Below are positions 1 through 7,337 of a DNA stretch of 12,581 nt, one piece after another. Position numbers and translations under genes: made by a program. This DNA is from JAHBVY01 sp964415255 (GTDB taxonomy: Bacteria; Myxococcota_A; Polyangia; Polyangiales; Polyangiaceae). Each line of letters starts with the position of its first letter. Positions within the stretch are counted from its first letter, which is position 1. The notes beneath the pieces are model-generated. The model saw only the letters and a list, made by a program, of their open reading frames with translations, searched no databases and had not been told where the DNA came from. The stretch lies in assembly GCA_964415255.1 (NCBI GenBank), contig CAYQAC010000153.1:1-12581 (forward strand), given 5' to 3'.

Positions 1-54
1 GTAGGAGAGAGCCGCAGTGTAGGAGAGAGCCGCAGTGTAGGAGAGAGCCGCAGT
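1..54 (+). repeat. Three perfect 18-bp tandem repeats, in frame with the TPR gene
   Basis: The unit GTAGGAGAGAGCCGCAGT occurs three times head to tail with no mismatch (1-18, 19-36, 37-54) and may continue left of the window. Being 18 bp, it keeps frame and would encode VGESRS three times just before the first TPR helix. It uses GTA and GGA codons, which look rare in the rest of this gene. It could therefore be a recently expanded coding minisatellite, or non-coding DNA if the gene really starts near base 88. Confidence 0.85.
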
Positions 55-3000
55 GCCGCTGAGCGATGCAGTGAGGCTGAGGAGCGCGTGGCGGCGCTCG
101 CGATGGAGCTTCGCGAGTATGAGATCGGCGCCGCAACCTGGAGGCGCTTGCTCGAGCGTGAGGCGACGAGCGCGCGGCAGCTCGCGTTGGGCCGCTGCTT
201 GCTCGAGCTGGACCAAGCAGAGGAGGCGGCGCGTGAGCTTGAGGCGGCGCTCCGCCTCCCGCCAACCAGCGCTCCACTCGCGGCGCCGCGCGCTGAGATC
301 CAGCGCACCCTGGGTGAAGCGAAGCACCGCTTGGGTGACGCGAGCGGGGCGCGCGACGCCTATGAGGCGGCGCTCGCCGAGGCGCCGGAGGACGTCTTGG
401 CGCACGCTGGCCTAGGGCGCGCTCGCGAGGCGCTGAGCCTGCTCGGCGCGGCGATCCAAGCCTATCAGGCGGTGATTGAGCGTGAGCCTTCGCACCTCGA
501 CGCTCAGCTCGCGCTGGGGCGCTTGTACGCGGCGACCGAGCGTGATGAAGAGGCGGCGCAGGTGCTCGAGGGCGCGCTCGCGGCGCTGCCGAGCAGCGCG
601 TCGCTGCTTCAGAGCCTGGGTGAGGTGGAGCTTCGCTTGGGGCGCTCGGCGAAGGCGCGTGAGCGCTTCACGCGCGCGCTCGAGTTGGCGCCGGATGACG
701 CCGCATTGTTCGTCGGCTTGGCGCGCGCGGAGCAAGCAGGCGGCGCCGCGCAGGCCGCACGGCAGGCCTTGCGGCAGGCGATTCGGATCGCCCCCTTGGC
801 TTCGAGCCATGAGCTGCTCGGGGACGTGGAGGGCAGCCTCGGGAGCCACCAGGAGTCGCTCGCCGCCTATCAGCGCGCGCTTGAAGGCGCCTCGCCGGTG
901 GAGGCAGCGCAGCGCCAGCTAGGGCTCAAGATCGTGGAGTCGCTAGTGCAGCTCGGGCGCCTGACGGAGGCGGAGCAGGTGCTCGCGGAGGCGTCACAGC
1001 GCGCACCCGAGGACGCCTCGCTCCTCACGCGCCGAGTGGAGCTGCTCGCTCAGCTGAACAGCGCGGAGTTGGCGCCAGTGCTGCGGCAGCTCGTGGCGCT
1101 GGCGCCCAGCGAGGCCAGCTTGCTGCAGCTGGGGGAGCTGGAGCTTGTGCGAGGTGAGCACCTCGCCGCACGAAGGACGGCTGAGGCGCTGTGCGCGCTC
1201 GCCCCAGGCTCGGAGCCTGGCCAAGCCTTGCTCGCGCGCGCCCAGCTGGCGCTGACCTCCGGGGCGCTCAGCGCAGCGCAGCGAGAGGAGCAGGCTTCGC
1301 AGCTGGAGGCCGCGGCGGCGCATTATGCAGAGGCCCTGACGATTGAGCCGGGGCAGCCCGAGGCCCAGCTCGGCTACGGGCGAGTGCTGGTCGGCTTGGG
1401 TCGCTTCGAGGCGGCGCGTGAGCCGCTCACGGCCTTCGCCGAGCGCCACCCCGATCAGGCCGAGCCGCTCAAGCTCTTGGGGGAGGTGGGCGTCAAGCTG
1501 AAGGACATCGACCTCACCCTCTCGGCGCTCCGCCGCGCCGTGGCGCTCGAGCCGGAGTACCTGCGAGGTCACGTGGTGCTCGGGCGCCTACTGGTGAGGA
1601 CAGGTCACGATGAGGAGGCCATCGCCCACCTCGCGGCGGCGGCCCGCGCCCGGCCCGAGCAGGCGCCGCTCCAGGTGAGCTTGGGTGAGGCGCTGAGCCG
1701 CTTGGGCCGCGCCGCGGAGGCCGCGCGCGCCTTCGAGGCGGCGCTCGTCATCACCCCTGACGACATCGAGCTCTCCACCCAGTATGCCCTCATCCTCGCT
1801 GCGGAGGCCAATGACCCCGGCGACCCTCGGGCGCTCGAGGCGCTGTCACGTGCGCATGAGCTCGGCGCTCGAGATCGCGAGCTGGTGCTCAAGCTCGGCG
1901 CGGCGCTCAGCGTGAGCGGGCGCGCCGCTGAGGTGCGTCGGGTGCTCACGCCGGCCCTGGCAGCGGCGCCGGACCCACGCGGGCAGGCGCTGCTCGCCGC
2001 CGCGCTCGAGCAGCTAGGCGAGGCGGAGCTAGCGCTGGCCGCTTACACTGAGGCCCTGGCGCTCGATCCCAGCTTGACCGAGGCGCACGCCATCATCGGG
2101 CGGCTGGCGGCGGCGCTAGGGCAGCATGAGCGCGCGCGGCCGGCGCTCTCGGCGGCGCTCGCCCAGAGCGACGATGAGGGGCTGCGGCGGCTCTACGTGG
2201 ACGTGCTGGGGCACCTTCAGGATCACGCTGCTAAGGCAGCTGAGCTGACTAAGCTCAGCGCCGCGAACCCTCAAGACGCCGAGCTCTGGCGCCAGCTTGT
2301 TGCTGCGCTTGAGGCCGAGGGCGATCGCGCGCGGCTCTTGGAGGCGCTGGTGCGGCTCACTGAGGCGGCGCCGAGCGATCTCACCGGGTGGCGGCGCCGC
2401 GCGGCGCTGGAGGTCGAGCTCCAGGGCGACGCGGAGGCAGCGCTTCGTCAGGTGTGCGAACTTGAGCCCAGCGATCGCGGCGCCCAGCTCGCGCTCGGGC
2501 GCTGGCTCGCTCAGGCGGGGCGTCACCGCGAGGCGCTGGGTCCGCTCAGCGCCGCCGCAGAGGGCGGCGGAGCGGCTCAGCCGAGCGCCGCCCTGGGGAG
2601 CCAGCTCGAGCCGTGGCAGCTCCTCGCGCACAGCGCTGACGCCGCTTCAGACGCGCCCCGCGCCCTCCAAGCCTACGAAGCCTGGACCCAGCTGAAGGCA
2701 GATGACCTGACCGCCTGGCGCAAGCTGAGCGCGCTCTACGCGAGCGCTGGGCGCGCTCAGGACGAGACGCGCGCGCTGGAGCAGATCGCGGCGCTCGGCG
2801 GCGCTTCTGCCGAGGCGAGCCTTGAGCTCGCGCGGCGCTATCAAGCGGATGGACGCGCGCGTGAGGCGCTCGCCGCGTTTCAGCGCGCGCTGGCGACCGC
2901 GCCCGACGACGCCGCGCTGCGGCTCACCGTCGGACAGCGCTTGGTCTCGTTGGGTGAGCACCGTCACGCGGCGGAGGCCTTCCACCGCCTCACCCTGCTC

Positions 3001-3960
3001 ACCCCGAAGAGCGCCACGGCGCACCTTGAGCTGGGCCAAGCCCGGGCTCAGCTGGGTGAGCACATCGAGGCCATTGAAGCCTTCGCTGTGGCGGCTGAGC
3101 TAGACCCGGCGCTGGTCGCGGCGCACCGTGGTGAGGGTCTGTGTCGCGCCGCGCTCGGACACGCCGCGGCGGCGCTGCACGCGCTCGGCCGCGCGCTTGA
3201 GCTCGCGCCGGATGACGTGGAGCTCCTGCGCGCTCAGCGTGACGTGAGCGAGAAGGCGGGGGACCACGAAGCGGCGGCGCGTGCGCTCACCGCGCTCGTG
3301 CGCCTTGTGCCAGAGGCAGAGGACTACCACCGCCTGGGCGTGGCCTATCAGCGGCTGGGGCGTCACGACGAGAGCGCCGCCGCGTTCAAGCGCTGTTTAC
3401 GCATGGATCCTGACCATGCCCACGCGCAGTACGCGTTGGGCGCCTCGCTGATGCACACCGGGCGCACGGAGGAGGCGCTCACGGCCTGGGAGCGCTCCAC
3501 CGAGTTCTCGCCGGAGGATCCGACGCTGTTCGCTGCGCTCGGCTTTGGCTACCTGAAGGTGGGGCGCAGCGAAGACGCCGCCAAGGCTTGCCTGCGCGCG
3601 GTGGAGCTGGGGCTGAAGGACGTGAGCGCGCTGCTCCAGCTGGCGCGGCTGTTCGAGCGGCTGAAGCGCCCGGAGGACGCGGTGGTGGCCTATCGGCGCG
3701 TGGTGGAGCTCGATCCTGACCAGCTGGAGGCGCATCGTCAGCTAGGCGCCGCATTGACCGAGCTGGGCGATCATCAGGGCGCGGTGGAGGCGTATCAGGA
3801 GGCGCTGCTGCTCGCCTCGAACGACGCTCAGCTGCGCTATGGCCTGGGGGTTGGCTACGCGAACCTGGGGCACGAGGTGGCCGCCCAGAAGCAGCTTGAG
3901 GCGCTGAAGGAGCTCGACCCACAGCTCGCGGAGGAGCTGGCCTTCATCATCGAGAACTAG
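1..3960 (+). CDS. Giant tetratricopeptide-repeat (TPR) protein, 5' end outside window
   Basis: The frame is open from base 1 to the TAG at 3958-3960, giving 1,319 visible residues. The protein is almost wholly TPR-type helix pairs of about 34 residues, with recurring patterns such as A-x-x-x-L-G-x-x-L, G-x-x-x-E-A and A-L-x-L-x-P, so there is room for well over 30 repeats. The most canonical repeats are near the C-terminus (after about base 3300: YHRLGVAYQRLGRHDESAAA and following). The end is LAFIIEN. A GTG at 88 could start translation, but it lies at the beginning of a TPR helix and the frame continues upstream without a stop, so I treat the gene as truncated by the window. I see no signal peptide, membrane segment or catalytic domain. 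TPR arrays are protein-interaction scaffolds; a partner cannot be named. A terminator follows the stop codon. Confidence 0.88.
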   Translation, partial: VGESRSVGESRSVGESRSAAERCSEAEERVAALAMELREYEIGAATWRRLLEREATSARQLALGRCLLELDQAEEAARELEAALRLPPTSAPLAAPRAEIQRTLGEAKHRLGDASGARDAYEAALAEAPEDVLAHAGLGRAREALSLLGAAIQAYQAVIEREPSHLDAQLALGRLYAATERDEEAAQVLEGALAALPSSASLLQSLGEVELRLGRSAKARERFTRALELAPDDAALFVGLARAEQAGGAAQAARQALRQAIRIAPLASSHELLGDVEGSLGSHQESLAAYQRALEGASPVEAAQRQLGLKIVESLVQLGRLTEAEQVLAEASQRAPEDASLLTRRVELLAQLNSAELAPVLRQLVALAPSEASLLQLGELELVRGEHLAARRTAEALCALAPGSEPGQALLARAQLALTSGALSAAQREEQASQLEAAAAHYAEALTIEPGQPEAQLGYGRVLVGLGRFEAAREPLTAFAERHPDQAEPLKLLGEVGVKLKDIDLTLSALRRAVALEPEYLRGHVVLGRLLVRTGHDEEAIAHLAAAARARPEQAPLQVSLGEALSRLGRAAEAARAFEAALVITPDDIELSTQYALILAAEANDPGDPRALEALSRAHELGARDRELVLKLGAALSVSGRAAEVRRVLTPALAAAPDPRGQALLAAALEQLGEAELALAAYTEALALDPSLTEAHAIIGRLAAALGQHERARPALSAALAQSDDEGLRRLYVDVLGHLQDHAAKAAELTKLSAANPQDAELWRQLVAALEAEGDRARLLEALVRLTEAAPSDLTGWRRRAALEVELQGDAEAALRQVCELEPSDRGAQLALGRWLAQAGRHREALGPLSAAAEGGGAAQPSAALGSQLEPWQLLAHSADAASDAPRALQAYEAWTQLKADDLTAWRKLSALYASAGRAQDETRALEQIAALGGASAEASLELARRYQADGRAREALAAFQRALATAPDDAALRLTVGQRLVSLGEHRHAAEAFHRLTLLTPKSATAHLELGQARAQLGEHIEAIEAFAVAAELDPALVAAHRGEGLCRAALGHAAAALHALGRALELAPDDVELLRAQRDVSEKAGDHEAAARALTALVRLVPEAEDYHRLGVAYQRLGRHDESAAAFKRCLRMDPDHAHAQYALGASLMHTGRTEEALTAWERSTEFSPEDPTLFAALGFGYLKVGRSEDAAKACLRAVELGLKDVSALLQLARLFERLKRPEDAVVAYRRVVELDPDQLEAHRQLGAALTELGDHQGAVEAYQEALLLASNDAQLRYGLGVGYANLGHEVAAQKQLEALKELDPQLAEELAFIIEN

Positions 3961-3994
3961 TGGGCGCGTCCACGCGGCGCGCTGGGCCAGGCGC

Positions 3995-4021
3995 CGTGAG
4001 CGGCCTCACGTTTTATTATTT
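3995..4021 (+). terminator. Rho-independent terminator after the TPR gene
   Basis: CGTGAG (3995-4000), a four-base CGGC loop and CTCACG (4005-4010) form a perfect 6-bp stem, followed directly by TTTTATTATTT. It lies 34 bases after the TPR stop codon and should end that transcript before the pirin gene. Confidence 0.75.
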
Positions 4022-4029
4022 GGGGGGTT

Positions 4030-4066
4030 GGACAGCGATGCGCCACACGGCGCTGCGCGATTGTCC
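4030..4066 (+). promoter_or_regulatory. Imperfect 37-nt dyad (hairpin or operator) upstream of pirin gene
   Basis: GGACAGCG (4030-4037) and GCGCC (4040-4044) pair across an ACAC loop with GGCGC (4049-4053), CGC (4056-4058) and TGTCC (4062-4066). This gives 13 base pairs interrupted by a 2x2 internal loop and a 3-base bulge. No T-run follows, so it is not a terminator. It could be an operator, a structured leader element or a remnant. The function is inferred only from the symmetry. Confidence 0.35.
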
Positions 4067-4093
4067 ACCAGGGTAGGACACAGCGTGCCGTGC

Positions 4094-4121
4094 CCCTCCG
4101 CCTGCCGCAGCGTGCGGAGGG
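4094..4121 (+). promoter_or_regulatory. Perfect 8-bp inverted repeat just upstream of pirin start
   Basis: CCCTCCGC (4094-4101) and GCGGAGGG (4114-4121) are exact reverse complements around a 12-base loop, ending 16 bases before the ATG at 4138. The right arm holds the only GGAGG near this start, too far away (17 bases) for a normal ribosome site. The dyad may be an operator or an RNA hairpin. Confidence 0.35.
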
Positions 4122-4137
4122 TGTTAGCTTTGGCTTC

Positions 4138-5277
4138 ATGTCCAATCGAGGTGAAGGGCCGGGCTGGTCACGCCGCGCGCTGCTGTCAGCGAGCGGCGCG
4201 GCGGCGGGTGGGGTGCTGCTTGGGTGTGAGGCTCAGCCGAGCGCTCCGGTGAAGGCGCCGCCGCGCGACGTGGTGCTCAGCACCGAGCCGCTCGGGCTCC
4301 ACTTCAGCGCGGCGGATCCATTCCTGTTCTGCGCCTACCACGACGATACATTCCCGAGAGGAAACGAGCGCCTGGGCCCCGTCGCTGATCTCGCTGGGCG
4401 ACAGCTGGGGAGCGATTTTGCGCTGAAGGACGGCTTCCGGATGTACCACGGGCGCGAGGTGCCTGGCTTCCCGCAGCACCCTCACCGCGGCTTCGAGACG
4501 GTGAGCCTCGCGCGGCGCGGCTACATCGACCACGCGGACTCGCTGGGCGCGACGGCGCGCTATGGTCAGGGTGACGTCCAATGGATGACGGCGGGGCGCG
4601 GCATCGTGCACTCAGAGATGTTCCCGCTCACGTCCTCCGACACGCCCAACCCCCTCGAGATGTTCCAGGTGTGGCTGAACCTGCCAGCGTCGGACAAGCT
4701 GTGTGAGCCGAGCTTCCACATGATGTGGTCGGAGGCGGTGCCGCGCGTGGTGGCGGTGGACGCCGACGGGCGGCAGACGGAGGTCACGTTGATAGCCGGT
4801 CAGCTCGGCGACGTGCGGGCCCAGAAGCCGCCGCCTCACTCATGGGCCGCGCGTGCTGACTCTGACGTCGCGATCTGGACCCTGCGGCTCGCTCCCGGGG
4901 CACACTTCACGATCCCGCCGGCGCAGCCTGGCTCGAACCGGACGCTCTACTTCTTCAAGGGCTCGCGGCTTGAGGTCGGCGCGCGTGCGCTCGGCCCGCG
5001 CACCGGCGCGCGCGTGATCGCCACCGAGCAGGTGCAGCTGGTCGCGGGCGACTCGGTGGCGGAGGTGCTCATGCTGCAAGGGCGACCGATCGGGGAGCCG
5101 GTGGCGCAGCGCGGGCCGTTCGTCATGAACACTGACCGTGAGCTGCGGCAGGCGGTGCTCGACTACCAGACAACGCGCTTCGGGGGTTGGCCCTGGTCAC
5201 GCGACGACCTGGTGCATGGCGCCGGGGATGGCCGCTTTGCGCGCCACGTCGACGGGCGCTGGGACCGGCCTGCGTAG
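4138..5277 (+). CDS. Pirin-family cupin protein with Tat/lipoprotein signal
   Basis: The 379-residue product has the pirin hallmarks HPHRGFETV (His114, His116) and GRGIVHSEMF (His158, Glu160). These are the four metal ligands of the pirin cupin, at the spacing known for human pirin and E. coli YhhW. A C-terminal pirin region follows (GPFVMNTDRELRQAVLDYQ). The unusual part is the N-terminus: SRRALLS, a hydrophobic Ala/Gly stretch and then VLLGC, which reads as a twin-arginine signal with a lipobox (Cys at about residue 32). Pirins are normally cytoplasmic or nuclear; some are quercetin 2,3-dioxygenases. This one should be folded with its metal, exported and lipid-anchored. I chose ATG 4138 over an in-frame GTG at 4090 because it puts the signal at the N-terminus. 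The substrate is unknown. The next gene starts 154 bases later. Confidence 0.9.
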   Translation: MSNRGEGPGWSRRALLSASGAAAGGVLLGCEAQPSAPVKAPPRDVVLSTEPLGLHFSAADPFLFCAYHDDTFPRGNERLGPVADLAGRQLGSDFALKDGFRMYHGREVPGFPQHPHRGFETVSLARRGYIDHADSLGATARYGQGDVQWMTAGRGIVHSEMFPLTSSDTPNPLEMFQVWLNLPASDKLCEPSFHMMWSEAVPRVVAVDADGRQTEVTLIAGQLGDVRAQKPPPHSWAARADSDVAIWTLRLAPGAHFTIPPAQPGSNRTLYFFKGSRLEVGARALGPRTGARVIATEQVQLVAGDSVAEVLMLQGRPIGEPVAQRGPFVMNTDRELRQAVLDYQTTRFGGWPWSRDDLVHGAGDGRFARHVDGRWDRPA

Positions 5278-5394
5278 CGCGCGCGGCGCGTCCTCCACGG
5301 GCGCTGCGGACCGCCCAGGGGAGCGCGGTGGCGCGTGCGGCGCGGATCAAGCTAGGGCAAGGCGCGGCTACTGGGGGGGCTCGGCGGCGGCGAC

Positions 5395-5429
5395 TTGACA
5401 GGCGTGAGCCGGGGGGTAGGCGGCCCCCG
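5395..5429 (+). promoter_or_regulatory. Candidate promoter and GC hairpin before SulP gene
   Basis: A perfect TTGACA (5395-5400) lies 31 bases before the ATG at 5432. With a 16-17 base spacer, the -10 would be near 5417-5423 (TAGGCG, a poor match), putting the RNA start almost at the ATG. The same stretch can fold as CGGGGG (5410-5415), an 8-base loop and CCCCCG (5424-5429), ending two bases before the start codon. The -35 match is seen; the promoter role is inferred. Confidence 0.35.
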
Positions 5430-5431
5430 TC

Positions 5432-7222
5432 ATGAACCGGAAGCAGCACCAGGACGCACACCTGGCTCCGCTCCGTAGCCTCCCGGCCTCCGCCCTGCGC
5501 GCCGTCTTGAGAGACGGCTACGGTCGCGAGAAGTTCAAACAAGATCTGATGGCCGGCTTGGTCGTGGGGGTGATCGCGCTCCCGCTCGCGATGGCGCTCG
5601 CCATCGGCGTCGGGGTGCCGCCTCAGCATGGCCTCTACACCGCCATCATCGCGGGCCTCGTGATCGCGCTGCTCGGCGGCTCGCGGATGCAGGTGAGCGG
5701 GCCCACCGCGGCGTTCATCGTGGTGCTGGCGCCGATCTACAGCCGCTTCGGGCTCCGCGGCTTGCTGCTGTCGGGCCTCATGGGGGGCGCTATGCTGATC
5801 GCGATGGGGGTGCTCCGCTTCGGGCGCTTGATCCAGTTCATCCCGCACCCCGTCACCACCGGCTTCACCGCCGGGATCGCCACCGTGATCGCGACGCTCC
5901 AGCTGAAGGACGTGCTCGGCCTGAGCGTGCCGCGCGATTCACCGCATTTTCTGGAGAAGGTGGGCATCCTCGCGGGCTCGCTCGGCACCGCGTCGCCTTG
6001 GGAGGCCTTGGTCGCCGCCTTCACGCTCGCCGCGCTGTTGCTGACGCCGCGCATCACGCGCCGCGTGCCCGCGCCGCTCATCGCGCTGCCGCTCGCCGCG
6101 CTGCTCGCCTTCTTGCTCAGCCGCTTTGTCCCCGGCGTGGAGCTCGCCACCATCGCCAATCGTTTCCAAATAGAAATAGGTGGCAAGACGGTGATGGGGA
6201 TCCCGCAGCTGCCGCCGCTCCCCATGGCGCCCTGGGCTGCTCCAGCCAGCGAGACCTGGAGCTTCAACTTTGAAACACTGCGGGCGCTCGCGGCGGGCGG
6301 CTTCGCCATCGCGATCCTCGGCGCCATCGAGTCGCTGCTCTCGGCGGTGGTCGCCGACGGCATGGCGCACACCAAGCACGACCCAGACTCTGAGCTGCTC
6401 GCTCAGGGGGTCGGGAACCTGCTGCTCCCGTTCTTCGGCGGCATCCCAGCGACGGGCGCCATCGCGCGCACGGCCGCCAACGTGAGGGCTGGCGCTGTCT
6501 CCCCGATCGCCGCGGCGCTGCACGCGCTGGTGGTGCTCGCCGCGGTGTTGGCGCTGGCGCCGCTGCTCGGGTACCTGCCGATGGCGGGGCTCGCGGCGCT
6601 GCTCTTGGTGGTGGCGTGGAACATGTCGGAGGCGCGCCACTTCGTGCACACGCTCCGGGTCGCCCCGAAGAGCGACGTGACGGTGCTGCTCACCTGCTAC
6701 GCGCTCACCGTCAGTTTTGACATGGTGGTGGGCGTCTCTGTGGGGATGGTGCTCGCGGCGCTGCTGTTCATGCGCCGCATGGCGGAGGTGGTGCACACGA
6801 GGCTCAGTCAGCGCGTGCCGGAGGCGCCGGAGCCGGCGCCCGAGGGCGTGCTCTTCTATCAAATCTCGGGGCCGCTCTTCTTCGGCGCCGCGCAGAAGGC
6901 GATGGCGACGCTCGAGTCGATCGGGAAGCAGGCGCGCGTCGTGATCTTGATCTTAAACGAGGTGCACGCGATGGACGCCACAGGGGAGGTGGCGCTTGAG
7001 AGCGTGCTCCGTCACCTACGAGAGCAGCGCTGCAAGGTGGTGCTCACTGGGGTGTGCCCGCAGCCGCTCTTGGTGCTGAAGAAGGCGCACCTTGAGGAGC
7101 AGCCGGGCGTCTATTTCAGCGACACCGTGGCCGAGGCGCTTGAGATTGCGCGCGGTGAGCTTGAGCGGGAGCCGGTGCTGAAGAGCCGCCCCGCCTGGCT
7201 CGGATCGACGGACGGCCCGTAG
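5432..7222 (+). CDS. SulP (SLC26-type) anion transporter with STAS domain
   Basis: This 596-residue inner-membrane protein has the SulP core. Residues about 41-100 hold GVIALPLAMALAIGVG, PPQHGLY and QVSGPTAAF, the conserved first membrane segments and substrate-site helices, followed by many hydrophobic segments to about residue 445. A cytoplasmic STAS domain follows (about 471-575). It carries MDATG (514-518), the usual D-S/T switch loop at the start of a STAS helix. Length and layout match bacterial SulP proteins such as DauA (YchM), which carry sulfate, bicarbonate or dicarboxylates by proton or sodium coupling. The substrate cannot be told from sequence, and no carbonic anhydrase or sulfur-assimilation gene is adjacent. 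No good Shine-Dalgarno site precedes the ATG. The gene converges on the PEGA gene. Confidence 0.92.
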   Translation: MNRKQHQDAHLAPLRSLPASALRAVLRDGYGREKFKQDLMAGLVVGVIALPLAMALAIGVGVPPQHGLYTAIIAGLVIALLGGSRMQVSGPTAAFIVVLAPIYSRFGLRGLLLSGLMGGAMLIAMGVLRFGRLIQFIPHPVTTGFTAGIATVIATLQLKDVLGLSVPRDSPHFLEKVGILAGSLGTASPWEALVAAFTLAALLLTPRITRRVPAPLIALPLAALLAFLLSRFVPGVELATIANRFQIEIGGKTVMGIPQLPPLPMAPWAAPASETWSFNFETLRALAAGGFAIAILGAIESLLSAVVADGMAHTKHDPDSELLAQGVGNLLLPFFGGIPATGAIARTAANVRAGAVSPIAAALHALVVLAAVLALAPLLGYLPMAGLAALLLVVAWNMSEARHFVHTLRVAPKSDVTVLLTCYALTVSFDMVVGVSVGMVLAALLFMRRMAEVVHTRLSQRVPEAPEPAPEGVLFYQISGPLFFGAAQKAMATLESIGKQARVVILILNEVHAMDATGEVALESVLRHLREQRCKVVLTGVCPQPLLVLKKAHLEEQPGVYFSDTVAEALEIARGELEREPVLKSRPAWLGSTDGP

Positions 7223-7244
7223 AGCGGGGGCCAACCCCCCCCCC

Positions 7245-7270
7245 AAAAAAACGCCCAGCCTCGCCCGGGC
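7245..7270 (-). terminator. Rho-independent terminator of the PEGA gene (minus strand)
   Basis: Read on the minus strand, GCCCGG and CTGGGC form a 6-bp stem (one G-U pair) around GCGAGG, followed by G and seven T. On the plus strand this is 7253-7270 plus the A-run 7245-7251. It sits 67 bases beyond the PEGA stop. A run of ten C abuts the A-run (7235-7244). No comparable T-tract serves the converging SulP transcript. Confidence 0.6.
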
Positions 7271-7337
7271 TCAATATTTCCCTCAAGGAAACACCGAGCG
7301 CTGGGTGTCGTGCTGGGCGCCTAGCTGGGCGAGCGCC

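Noticed and set aside
4090..4137. GTG start at 4090 for the pirin gene
   Set aside because: It would place 16 residues before the twin-arginine signal and run through the inverted repeat; ATG 4138 is the better start.
5939..6862. Long His/Arg-rich frame opposite the SulP gene
   Set aside because: Its composition is the antisense shadow of high-GC membrane-protein codons; the plus-strand SulP frame has clear family motifs.
7226..7239. GGGGG-CCAA-CCCCC as terminator of the SulP gene
   Set aside because: A hairpin can form but it is followed by C and A runs, not T, on the plus strand.
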